From Nostoc sp. 'Peltigera membranacea cyanobiont' N6 (GTDB lineage: Bacteria > Cyanobacteriota > Cyanobacteriia > Cyanobacteriales > Nostocaceae): a stretch of DNA of 64,000 bases. Where the stretch lies: NCBI RefSeq assembly GCF_002949735.1, contig NZ_CP026681.1:3734501-3798500 (forward strand), written 5' to 3'. How positions within the stretch are numbered: the stretch's first letter is position 1; each line of letters starts with the position of its first letter. Below the pieces are notes generated by a model that saw only the letters and a program-made list of their open reading frames with translations, had not been told where the DNA came from and searched no databases. This document shows positions 53,493-62,154 of the stretch, in pieces. Position numbers and translations under genes: made by a program.

Positions 53493-53966
53493 TTAACGTC
53501 TGTAGGTAAGCCAGACCATTAATGCTGGCAGAATAGCTAATAGTACCGCCACCATTGCCCAAGCAATAATGCTGGAACCATTTGCTAATCGCAGTGCTAA
53601 CGGCAGCCATATAATCACTAGCACGAAAATAATGCCAAGTGCTATAGGCAGATAGCTTTCTCCCAAGCGAGGATGGACAACATGCCAACTATTTCCCATC
53701 CAACGCCAAGCCCGCTTATAGGGATAGGTGGTAGAAAGCTGTTCTAGGACATGACCATTATCTTCTACTACAAAGATTTGCTGACAGCGATCGCAACCAA
53801 ATGCTTCTGTCAACGTAATCGGAATTAACTGACCCCGGCGACGACAAGGACAGGGGTAGTCAGTATTGAAATCTATTTTTTCAGGTTTTTGAGATTGCAC
53901 AAGCGTTCTAGTAACTTGAGCGTGTTTTACACGAACTACGACAATATAATCTTTTGGTAAATGCAA
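53493..53966 (-). CDS. Cyanobacterial two-helix membrane protein with Cys-rich domain
   Basis: 157 residues. The N-terminal half has CPCRRRG and CDRC pairs that may bind zinc (about 39-61). The C-terminal half has two membrane helices (YLPIALGIIFVLVIIWLPLA and AWAMVAVLLAILPALMVWLT). ATG start. It sits 4 bases upstream of the ProA-like gene in the same direction, so the two are translationally linked. Function unknown; the link suggests a functional partner of the ProA-like protein. Confidence 0.75.
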   Translation of the reverse strand: MHLPKDYIVVVRVKHAQVTRTLVQSQKPEKIDFNTDYPCPCRRRGQLIPITLTEAFGCDRCQQIFVVEDNGHVLEQLSTTYPYKRAWRWMGNSWHVVHPRLGESYLPIALGIIFVLVIIWLPLALRLANGSSIIAWAMVAVLLAILPALMVWLTYRR

Positions 53967-54486
53967 TAGAAGCTTCTGCTACTATGAATTGCTCTCTTTG
54001 TATACATGGACTAGCGATGCAAATATCGCCATGATTGCAAACAGTAGATGCAGCAGACTCTAAGTATCCTAATTTTCCTATCATTACGGAGTTTTCTGTT
54101 TGTAGTCTTTCCCCGCAACTGACAATCTTATTTAAAATTTCCTTCTACATAAAATCTAGACAAAACTAGATTGAGAGCATAGGAGCGGTTATCCCTTAAT
54201 ATCCAGATACGATTCAGCTATCCGTGCATAAGTTTCGAGATTTATTTTTAGATACATTTAAATCTCAGTCAGCAGTGTCTGACATTTCTGATATACATAA
54301 ACTTTAAGAGACTAAGATGCTTGAATTCCCCCATAATTGGAACAATTATTTACTAGATGGGTAAAATCTATCCACCATATCTAAATTACTTTATATTCTA
54401 CCTATCTGCGAAATTTTTGAAAGTTGGGAACGATTCACAGGAATACAGCGCGAATCGCCAAAGATTTTAATGCACCCTAAAAATGC
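53967..54486. other. Intergenic region, nothing found
   Basis: No gene or repeat recognised; upstream region of the membrane protein gene. Confidence 0.4.
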
Positions 54487-54523
54487 AAAACCCCTTGAGA
54501 TTTTTAACTTCAAGAGGTTTTAT
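54487..54523 (-). terminator. Probable terminator of tRNA-Gly
   Basis: aaaaccccttga and tcaagaggtttt form a stem with one mismatch, around a loop of 11-13 bases. On the minus strand it lies just after the tRNA and ends in a T-rich stretch. Confidence 0.6.
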
Positions 54524-54529
54524 TTGGAA

Positions 54530-54600
54530 GCGGGTGACGCGATTCGAACGCGCGACATTCACCTTGGCAAGGTGACGCTCTACCACTGAGCCACACCCGC
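54530..54600 (-). tRNA. tRNA-Gly (GCC)
   Basis: 71 bases. On the minus strand the acceptor stem gcgggtg pairs with cacccgc at the 3' end. D arm gctcagtggtagagc, anticodon loop ttgccaa with anticodon GCC, T arm gcgcgttcgaatcgcgt. CCA is not encoded. Confidence 0.96.
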
Positions 54601-54906
54601 AATCAATTGCCATATACAAATATCTCAGATTTATCCCTTATTGTCAACCCCTTTATTTTGTCATTGGTCATTGGTCATTGGTCATTAGTCATTGGTCATT
54701 GGTCATTGGTCATTAACGCCGTGTGCAACTTTCTCTCAAACCTAACCCCCAACCCCTTCCCTACAAGGGAAGGGGAGCAATAATCAAAGCCTCTCTCCCT
54801 GTGGGGGAGAGGAATGGAAGTGGGGTTCTAAAAATAAGTTGCACATCGCGTTCATTAGTCATTGGTCATTAGTCATTGGACAAATAACAAATGACAAATG
54901 ACTTAT
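54601..54906. repeat. Spacer with tcattgg tandem repeats
   Basis: Heptamer repeat at about 54657-54716 and again at 54853-54880. Between them is an imperfect palindrome of the ctccccttccctt type common in cyanobacterial spacers. No gene. Confidence 0.8.
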
Positions 54907-55485
54907 TTAGCCTAGTTCTTCTGACTCGGCCGTTAAATTGCCGATGCTGGCACTTTGAAAAGAGGCTGGCAAAGACTGGCTGTTACGAGAATATGGCTCT
55001 GCTAGGTTAGAACGCAGTTGCCGCATCAGGCTTGCCATTTCTAGGGCATTCATCGCATAATCCCAACCATGATTACCTTTGATGCCTGCCCGTTCTAAGG
55101 CTTGTTGCATAGTGTCTACTGTCAAAATGCCAAAAATTACTGGCACTCCAGTTTGAAAGCTAGCGGCGGCAATGCCTTTAGAAACTTCGGCGGATACATA
55201 ATCAAAATGGGGTGTTTGTCCGCGAATAACTGCACCTAGACAAATTACAGCATCATAACGATGGGAAAGTGCTAGTTGACGAGCTACTAAAGGTACCTCA
55301 AAACTTCCCGGAACCCAAACATAGTCAACCTGATTACCTTGGGGGTTAGGATCTACACCGTGGCGTTTCAAGCAATCTTGACATCCCTCTAGCAGCTTTC
55401 CGGTAACAAGGTCGTTAAATCGACCAATCACCACTGCAAACCGGAAAGGCTCCGTTTGGGTAAAAGTTCCCTCGAAAACTGCCAT
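54907..55485 (-). CDS. ribH: 6,7-dimethyl-8-ribityllumazine synthase
   Basis: 192 residues. Penultimate enzyme of riboflavin synthesis, forming a 60-mer or pentamer. Key segments: RFAVVIGRFNDLVTGKLLEG, WVPGSFEVPLVA, LGAVIRGQTPHFDYV with the catalytic His, and PVIFGILTVDTMQQALERAG. The C-terminal extension of about 25 residues (Ser-rich) is typical of cyanobacteria. ATG start. Next upstream on this strand is psbZ, a neighbourhood I know from other cyanobacteria. Confidence 0.95.
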   Translation of the reverse strand: MAVFEGTFTQTEPFRFAVVIGRFNDLVTGKLLEGCQDCLKRHGVDPNPQGNQVDYVWVPGSFEVPLVARQLALSHRYDAVICLGAVIRGQTPHFDYVSAEVSKGIAAASFQTGVPVIFGILTVDTMQQALERAGIKGNHGWDYAMNALEMASLMRQLRSNLAEPYSRNSQSLPASFQSASIGNLTAESEELG

Positions 55486-55675
55486 GACTGCCTCTTAATC
55501 AACTATAGTTCTGGCCAATATACATTTCTTATTTAAATGTAAAGGAGCAGGAAAGCACGGTTAGAAAAAAGGAAATCGGAAAAAATTTCTTCTTTTCTCC
55601 TTTGCTCAAAGACCATTGGCTTTTCTGCCCCTCTAGTTCTTATATTATGTGCCTGCGCCAGAGCGAAGCGGTCGC

Positions 55676-55864
55676 CTACACGACAAAAAAGTTTAACAAA
55701 CCAACTAAAAATACCAAACCAATCCAGACACCAGAGCCAACCCAGATCAGTTTTTTAGATTCACCCCAATTTTGGGGAGTGGCATAAGCAACAGGAACGC
55801 CCACAACCAGGATAAAAGACAATAGGACTAGACCTATCAAGGCAAATTGGAATATTATGGTCAT
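55676..55864 (-). CDS. psbZ: Photosystem II protein Z
   Basis: 62 residues from the ATG at 55864. MTIIFQFALIGLVLLSFILV and WVGSGVWIGLVFLVGLLNFF are the two membrane helices; the luminal loop ATPQNWGESKKL matches the family. An upstream ATG at 55879 adds five residues (MGEAK), less usual. PsbZ stabilises the PSII-antenna interaction. Confidence 0.95.
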   Translation of the reverse strand: MTIIFQFALIGLVLLSFILVVGVPVAYATPQNWGESKKLIWVGSGVWIGLVFLVGLLNFFVV

Positions 55865-56014
55865 TTTTGCTTCTCCCAATACAGCGAAATACTAAGGATA
55901 GAATATCCTAAAGGGCGACACTGACACTTTCTTATTATTTTTAAGCTAGCAGAAATTGCAACATTTTAGTCATTTGTCCTTTGTCTAAGTACCGATGACT
56001 AATGACTCTTAATT

Positions 56015-58705
56015 ATGGATTTAATTCTTTGCCACACAACAGCAGATTTTGACGCACTAGGAGCAGCTGTAGGGTTAACGCGCCTACTACCAGGAAGTAA
56101 GATTGTGCTGACTGGCGGTTCTCACCCTCCTGTACGGGACTTTTTAGCATTGCATCGGGATGAATATCCGCTAATTGAACGCCGTTCGGTGAATCCTGAA
56201 AAAATTCGTTCTCTGACTGTAGTGGATACGCAACAGCGCGATCGCTTGGGTAAAGCTGCTGAATGGTTAGATTTACCCCATCTTGGAGAGATTATAGTTT
56301 ATGACCATCACTTAGGACAAGAGTCAGATATTGCCGCGACGCGATCGCATATTTCTTCAGTAGGAGCCACCACAACTTTAATTGTGGAGCAATTGCAACA
56401 ACAGCAAGTTTCCCTGAGTTCTGCCGAAGCAACTGTAATGGCTTTAGGTATTCACGTTGACACTGGCTCCTTAACATTTGACCAGTCCACACCACGGGAT
56501 GCCTTAGCTTTGGCTTGGTTGATGCAACAAGGTGCGAGTTTATCGGTAATTTCTAACTACCGTGACCCTGGCTTGTCTTTGCAATTGCAGCAGTTATTAA
56601 CTGAGGCATTGGAAAATTTAGAATATCTTTGTCTGCGTGGATATACGGTTGCTTGGGTAACTCTTAAAACAGATGCTTTTGTGCCGGGGTTGTCGAGTCT
56701 GACATCGCAACTAGTGGAATTAACTGAAATTGATGCCCTACTGTTGGCTAATGAGTATCTAGGTAAAGGGGATTCAAGCTTAAGTGTGATTGGGCGATCG
56801 CAAATTCCCAAAACAAATCTTAACCTATTATTCCAACTTCTAGGAGGCGGGGGTCATTCGCAAGCCGCATCGCTAAACCTAAGAGGAGTTGATTCACAAG
56901 CAATATTAAAACAACTCCTTGACGGGATAAAAGCGCAAATTCCCCATCCCCCCACCGCGAGGGATTTGATGTCTTCTCCTGTCCGCACGATTCTGCCTGA
57001 AACCACAATTGCCGAAGCCCAGCGCATTTTATTACGCTATGGACACTCTGGTTTATCTGTAGTCGATACTCAAGGGCAACTAGTAGGCATTATTTCGCGC
57101 CGAGATATTGATATCGCCTTACACCACGGCTTTAGTCATGCGCCAGTCAAGGGCTACATGACAAGAAATCTTAAAACAATTACACCAGATACAACACTGC
57201 CACAAATTGAGTCGCTAATGGTGACTTATGATATCGGGCGCTTACCAGTATTGGAAAATGAGCAGTTAGTTGGTCTTGTTACTCGTACTGATGTCTTGCG
57301 GGAATTACATCAGGAAAGGGATGAAAACGGAGAAGGGACAGAAGAGAGACAGAAAAGTAATATTAATCTCCCGCAATTGCAAAATAAACTTGCTCCTCAG
57401 TTATGGCAATTACTCACCATCGCATCGCAAGAAGCCGAAAAACGGGGTTGGCATCTTTATCTTGTCGGGGGTGCGGTGCGGGATTTGCTGTTAGCTGAGA
57501 CAGCAGGTAGCTTGATGATTAAAGATATTGACCTAGTAGTTGATGGCTTTCACAAATCAGCAGATGTTGGCGCTGGTGTGGAACTAGCAAAAGCACTCCA
57601 ACAACTTTACCCTGCGGCTCGTTTAGAAATCCACGGGGCTTTTCAAACTGCTGCTTTGTTGTGGCACAAAGACCCAGAATTCGATTCGCTATGGGTAGAT
57701 ATTGCCACGGCTAGAACAGAGTTTTATCCTTACCCGGCGGCGAATCCAGAAGTTGAGGCGAGTTCGATTCGTCAAGACTTGTATCGTCGAGATTTTACCA
57801 TTAATGCGATCGCTTTGCGGCTCACCTCTCCCCGCTCTGGTGAATTACTCGATTTTTTTGGCGGTTTACTCGATTTACAAGCTAAACAAATTCGGGTTTT
57901 ATACCCCAACAGCTTTATCGAAGATCCTACCCGCATTTATCGCGGCGTGCGCTTTGCCGTGCGCTTCGGATTTGAAATTGAACCGCAAACTGAAGAGTTT
58001 ATCCGCTATGCCATCAACAGTGGCGTTTACGATCGCACTGCTCAAGAGAATAGCAAAACTCCAGCCCTGCAAACTAGACTAAAAACAGAATTAAAACACA
58101 TCCTAGAAGCCCCTTATTGGAAATCAGCTTTGCAGTTACTCGATAACTTAGGGGCATTGCAATGTATTCATCCTACCCTCAAGTTAGATGCTTTACTCCT
58201 GCGGCAATTACGTTTGTTAGAACGTTGTTTGCGACGATTTGATGCTGAACAAACTCTCATTCACTGGCAAATACGTCTAGAAGCATTAATCGCCCACCTA
58301 GCACCTGAATATCGGGTTAAAGTAGCACAAAATCTGCAATTACAAGAGGATAGTATTGTTAGGTTGAAAAAGTTAACCCAAAGCTTTAGTCAAGTAATAA
58401 AATCTTTACCCACTTTGCAACGCCCTAGTCAAGTAGTGCAGTTGCTTCGACAGTACGACTTACCAATGCTGATTTTAATTGCTTTGCCAAGTCCGCGAGA
58501 AATTAGACATCAAATTTGGGAATATTTAACAGTTTGGGCGAATGTGCAGCCTCTTTTGAATGGCAATGATTTAAAGAAACTTGGTTACAAACCAGGGCCA
58601 CAGTATCGGCAAATATTAGATGATGTAGTTGCTGCTACCTTGGATGGAGTGATTAAAGATAGGGTTGAGGCTGAAGAGTTTTTAGCCAAGCATTATTCTC
58701 TGTAA
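56015..58705 (+). CDS. DHH phosphoesterase - CBS - CCA tRNA nucleotidyltransferase fusion
   Basis: 896 residues. DHH/DHHA1 domains (1-about 310): HTTADFDALGAAVGL, VVDTQQRD, VYDHHLGQ and GGGGHSQAAS. Two CBS domains (about 315-435): GYMTRNLKTITPDTTLPQIE. The class II CCA-adding/poly(A) polymerase domain starts near 470: HLYLVGGAVRDLLLAE and DIDLVVDG (metal Asp pair), then RRDFTINAIAL and RIYRGVRFAVRFGFEI. The DHH-CBS part resembles exopolyphosphatase or nanoRNase; the CCA part maintains tRNA ends. CBS domains may gate activity by adenine nucleotides. ATG start. Confidence 0.92.
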   Translation: MDLILCHTTADFDALGAAVGLTRLLPGSKIVLTGGSHPPVRDFLALHRDEYPLIERRSVNPEKIRSLTVVDTQQRDRLGKAAEWLDLPHLGEIIVYDHHLGQESDIAATRSHISSVGATTTLIVEQLQQQQVSLSSAEATVMALGIHVDTGSLTFDQSTPRDALALAWLMQQGASLSVISNYRDPGLSLQLQQLLTEALENLEYLCLRGYTVAWVTLKTDAFVPGLSSLTSQLVELTEIDALLLANEYLGKGDSSLSVIGRSQIPKTNLNLLFQLLGGGGHSQAASLNLRGVDSQAILKQLLDGIKAQIPHPPTARDLMSSPVRTILPETTIAEAQRILLRYGHSGLSVVDTQGQLVGIISRRDIDIALHHGFSHAPVKGYMTRNLKTITPDTTLPQIESLMVTYDIGRLPVLENEQLVGLVTRTDVLRELHQERDENGEGTEERQKSNINLPQLQNKLAPQLWQLLTIASQEAEKRGWHLYLVGGAVRDLLLAETAGSLMIKDIDLVVDGFHKSADVGAGVELAKALQQLYPAARLEIHGAFQTAALLWHKDPEFDSLWVDIATARTEFYPYPAANPEVEASSIRQDLYRRDFTINAIALRLTSPRSGELLDFFGGLLDLQAKQIRVLYPNSFIEDPTRIYRGVRFAVRFGFEIEPQTEEFIRYAINSGVYDRTAQENSKTPALQTRLKTELKHILEAPYWKSALQLLDNLGALQCIHPTLKLDALLLRQLRLLERCLRRFDAEQTLIHWQIRLEALIAHLAPEYRVKVAQNLQLQEDSIVRLKKLTQSFSQVIKSLPTLQRPSQVVQLLRQYDLPMLILIALPSPREIRHQIWEYLTVWANVQPLLNGNDLKKLGYKPGPQYRQILDDVVAATLDGVIKDRVEAEEFLAKHYSL

Positions 58706-58721
58706 TTTATATTTCCCAGAT

Positions 58722-59315
58722 ATGGTTTTTATGCAAACACAAACACCAAAAACATACTACACCCCAGAGGAATATTTACAACTAGAGGAGACATCAGAAT
58801 CTAAAAATGAATATAGAGATGGAGAAATAGTTTCTATGCCTGGTGGTACGACTAATCACAATGAAATCGCAGGTAATTTTTATGCCAATTTTAAATTGAC
58901 GATGCGGGGTAAAAATTACAAAATATACATGGGTGATGTCAAATTGTGGATACAGCGTTATCGGATTTACATCTATCCAGATGTGATGGTAATTTCGGGA
59001 AAACCAATATATGAAGGAAATGGCACTACTCAAGTGACAAATCCTTCAATTATTGTAGAAGTCTTGTCCAACTCGACCCAAAACTACGATAGAACCAATA
59101 AATTTAGATTTTATCGTTCCATTCCCGAACTACAAGAATATATAATGATTGACCAATATGAATATCTGGTTGAGCAGTTTACTAAAAATGCTAATGGTCA
59201 ATGGGTATTAACTGAATACGAATCAGTGGATGCAATTTTATCGCTCCAGTCAATAGACTTTCAAATTTCCTTCAGCGATATTTATCAAGGAGTTAGTTTG
59301 GAAACAGAAGAATAA
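58722..59315 (+). CDS. Uma2-family (DUF820) putative nuclease
   Basis: 197 residues; ATG at 58722 or 58731 (MQTQTPKTYYTPEEYLQLEE). PD-(D/E)XK-like core: NEYRDGEIVSMPGGTTNHNE, then YIYPDVMVISG, and IVEVLSNSTQNYDRTNKFRF with the catalytic acid and Lys region. Very numerous in cyanobacteria, function unclear. A decayed tail of another member lies at 59379. Confidence 0.92.
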   Translation: MVFMQTQTPKTYYTPEEYLQLEETSESKNEYRDGEIVSMPGGTTNHNEIAGNFYANFKLTMRGKNYKIYMGDVKLWIQRYRIYIYPDVMVISGKPIYEGNGTTQVTNPSIIVEVLSNSTQNYDRTNKFRFYRSIPELQEYIMIDQYEYLVEQFTKNANGQWVLTEYESVDAILSLQSIDFQISFSDIYQGVSLETEE

Positions 59316-59928
59316 TCATAATGCGTAGGCGAAGCCCATCATTCGCGTAGCGTCTCGCAGAGAAGATATCGCAGTAGCCTAAATTGTATCTGGATCGATA
59401 TTTAACTCCCGCAGTTTTGCTGCTAAACGTTCTGCTTTTTGTTGTGCCTGTTGTGTTATTTCTTCAAGTGTTAATATTAGTTGAGCAGATGACCTCAGAA
59501 ACAATTCATGTAAAATTATAAATCTTTCCTCAATATCTTACCTCTGCGTTCTCTGTGCCTCTGCGGTTAAAAATCTTTATTAACCACAGGAAAGAGCGAT
59601 TTCCGGTACGCTACGCGATCGCCTCCTCGCCTTCCGCAATATTTTCATGCTACACTGTAGTCAATATCAAACCTCATCACAACTCCAACGAGATAGCAGA
59701 AATGAAGTAGTACCAAACACCTGTTGCACCAAAGCAACAAATGTCAACCAAGAATAAACACAAGTAGTTTGACAGGGTTACTTCACATAGTCATGTATTA
59801 AGAATATTGTCATCATTCGTATCTACATTTAAGCGCTTGACAAGGATCTGCGGCTAAATCTTTTGTATCTAAACCCGTAAATGTTGTGAACACGCGGGTG
59901 GAATTTTGCGAATTGAGGTTTGAGAATA
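59316..59928. other. Intergenic region with a gene relic and possible leader
   Basis: Holds dispersed gcgtag/gtagcgtctc repeats at about 59322-59366, the Uma2 relic (59379-59525), and upstream of the ABC-F gene an inverted repeat acccg (59873) / cgggt (59895). Nothing else. Confidence 0.5.
59379..59525 (-). pseudogene. C-terminal relic of another Uma2-family gene
   Basis: About 48 codons ending in a stop at 59379: IILHELFLRSSAQLILTLEE then ITQQAQQKAERLAAKLRELN, IDPDTI. The coiled tail RLAAKLRELNIDPDTI is typical of Uma2 proteins. It is in the opposite strand to the intact gene nearby, so it is not a simple tandem duplicate. Confidence 0.6.
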
Positions 59929-61563
59929 ATGCAGAAAAAATCAATATTATTAGCTGAGAATTTAGCCTACGAACTCAGCTTGGATAGAACTTTGTTTCAA
60001 AAAATCCAGGTGAGTATTGAGGCGGGCGATCGCATTGCTTTAGTCGGTCGCAACGGGGTAGGAAAATCAACCCTCTTAAAGATACTCGCAAGCCAAATTA
60101 GCCCCAGCATCGGTTCTGTTTTGCGTAATGGTGTTGTCTACTATTTGCCACAAATCAGCACTATCAGACAACAAATTACAGCAGATACAGTACTTGAATT
60201 TTTAATTTCCATCTCAGATGAATGGTGGAATATTGAGGAGATTCTACAAACACAATTCCACACAATACTTGACTTATCTTTATCAATTACTAACTTGAGT
60301 GGTGGAGAACTTACAAAACTATTTCTGGCGATCGGATTATCTCAACAGCCTAACTTACTGTTGCTAGATGAGCCAACTAACCACATGGATTTGCAAGCCT
60401 TAGAAGGCTTAAGGCTATTTCTCCAAAATTTCACTGGCGCGTTTGTGATTGTCTCACATAAACCTTTCTTCTTAGACCAAGTGACAGATGTTACTTGGGA
60501 ACTCACACCTGATGGTTTGAAAGTATATAGAGGCAACTTTTCTCAATATCGAGAACAGAAAGAAATAGAGTTAGAGGTGGCTATGCGATCGCACGAAGTC
60601 GCCAGAAAGGAACACAAACATACCCAAGCCACGGCTATACAAGAACAGCAACGCGCAGCCCAATCTAGCCGCAACGGTCGCGCCAAGTTTCTGAATGGTA
60701 GTATTGATAGAATGGCAGCAGGACTGATTAAAACCAAAGCTGAGGTGTCTACCGGAACTGCAAAAAAGAAACATGAGCTTGCAGTAGCCAAGGCTAATCA
60801 AAAGGTTGCAGAGACGAAAGTCAAAACTACGAAAGTTACAAGTATTCAGCTAGAAGAAAAAAATCAAAAACGCCGGAATCTAATTAATATCCAGGGTGCA
60901 AATCTTAGGATATCAGAACGTCTCTTGATTCAAAATATTCAACTGCATATCTCCTCTGGCGATCGCATTGCCATTATCGGCGCAAACGGTTCTGGTAAAT
61001 CGAGTCTGGTAAAGGCAATTTTGGGAATGGAAAACCAAGCAGCAGTTTTGGAGTCAGGTGAGGTTGTGCTTGCACCAGCGATGAAAGCTGTATATCTCGA
61101 TCAAACCTACGAATTGGTCAATCGACAATGCACACTTTTGGAAAATATGCAAGCTGCTAATCCTAATCTCAGCTATCAGCTTTTGCGTCAACAGTTGGGA
61201 CACTTTCTCTTTAAATATGATGACGTTCAGAAAAGCGCCTCTGTGCTGAGTGGAGGTGAATTGGCAAGATTAGCGATCGCAATAATCAGTATCTCAGAAA
61301 TCGATCTTCTCATCCTCGATGAGCCAACTAATAACCTAGATATTGAAACCGTTGAACAAATGCTAGTAAGTATAAATGACTATCAAGGTGCTATTTGGGT
61401 AATTTCCCACGATATCGATTTCCTCAGCCGGATTAACATTACTCAAAGTTTCAACTTGAGAGAGGAAGCTTTGCAAATGACAACCTATTTACCCAGTACA
61501 CCAGAGAAATATTATCGAGAATTGCTGGAATGTCACAATATATGTTATTGCAGACCGGTGTAA
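59929..61563 (+). CDS. ABC-F family ATP-binding protein
   Basis: 544 residues from the ATG at 59929, preceded by GAGG. Two ABC domains without membrane segments. First: VGRNGVGKSTLLKIL, signature NLSGGELTKLF and LLLLDEPTNHMD. Second: GANGSGKSSLVKAI, signature VLSGGELARLA and LLILDEPTNNLD. The linker of about 90 residues is basic and helical (HEVARKEHKHTQ...KKKHELAVAKANQK), as in ribosome-protecting ABC-F factors. Type cannot be resolved by eye: housekeeping translation factor or antibiotic resistance (Msr/Vga/Lsa-like). The C-terminus has an unusual cysteine pair (CHNICYC). Confidence 0.88.
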   Translation: MQKKSILLAENLAYELSLDRTLFQKIQVSIEAGDRIALVGRNGVGKSTLLKILASQISPSIGSVLRNGVVYYLPQISTIRQQITADTVLEFLISISDEWWNIEEILQTQFHTILDLSLSITNLSGGELTKLFLAIGLSQQPNLLLLDEPTNHMDLQALEGLRLFLQNFTGAFVIVSHKPFFLDQVTDVTWELTPDGLKVYRGNFSQYREQKEIELEVAMRSHEVARKEHKHTQATAIQEQQRAAQSSRNGRAKFLNGSIDRMAAGLIKTKAEVSTGTAKKKHELAVAKANQKVAETKVKTTKVTSIQLEEKNQKRRNLINIQGANLRISERLLIQNIQLHISSGDRIAIIGANGSGKSSLVKAILGMENQAAVLESGEVVLAPAMKAVYLDQTYELVNRQCTLLENMQAANPNLSYQLLRQQLGHFLFKYDDVQKSASVLSGGELARLAIAIISISEIDLLILDEPTNNLDIETVEQMLVSINDYQGAIWVISHDIDFLSRINITQSFNLREEALQMTTYLPSTPEKYYRELLECHNICYCRPV

Positions 61564-61700
61564 CTCTTCTTTGTATGCCTGTAAACTCTGCGAATTATTG
61601 AATTGGCATATTGTAACTCTAAATCTCTAACTCCCCAACAGAAGCCGTAAAGCATACAGGCAAGTTATAATTCTCTTGCGGATCAACGTAACAAAAATTT

Positions 61701-62027
61701 ATGAGTAACCCACTAGTACAAGCCTTTTTCGTAGGCAGAGCAGTAGCCGAAGTAGTGAATGAGCGTTTAGAGGTCGCCTTGACCGATGCTTTGAGCGATC
61801 TGGGCAAATTTGATGCAGAAGCTAGAGAGCAGTTACGCCAGTTTACAGAAGAAGTCCTAGAGCGGGCAAATCGGTCAGCAGAATCAGCTAATTCTGGCCA
61901 AGCTACTACAGGTAGTGGACAAACCACTTCTGATTCAGGTGACTTGCAAGCAGATATTGATGAATTACGAGCAGAAATTGCCCTGTTACGAACAGAATTG
62001 CAACATTATCGCCGAACTTCTGCATAA
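61701..62027 (+). CDS. Conserved cyanobacterial protein, DUF6825-like
   Basis: 108 residues, ATG start. N-terminal MSNPLVQAFFVGRAVAEVVN, a helical acidic middle (DLGKFDAEAREQLRQFTEEV), a Ser/Gly/Thr-rich linker and a C-terminal coiled coil (DIDELRAEIALLRTELQHYR). No membrane helix. The protein group is widespread in cyanobacteria and chloroplasts; I know no firm function. The UbiB-like gene follows after about 130 bases that contain tandem repeats. Confidence 0.7.
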   Translation: MSNPLVQAFFVGRAVAEVVNERLEVALTDALSDLGKFDAEAREQLRQFTEEVLERANRSAESANSGQATTGSGQTTSDSGDLQADIDELRAEIALLRTELQHYRRTSA

Positions 62028-62154
62028 ATTTAGTTATTAGTTATTAGTCATTGGTCATTAGTCATTAGTCAAAAATTATGTACAAATGACAAATGACAAA
62101 GGACAAAGGACAAATGACAAATGACACTTAAGAAAAAACAGTTTAGGAATCAGA
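62028..62154. repeat. Heptamer repeats tcattgg and acaaatg
   Basis: Two adjoining arrays, gtcattagtcattggtcatt and then caaatgacaaatgacaaagg units, in the spacer before the UbiB-like gene. Together they can fold as an imperfect inverted repeat. Confidence 0.85.
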
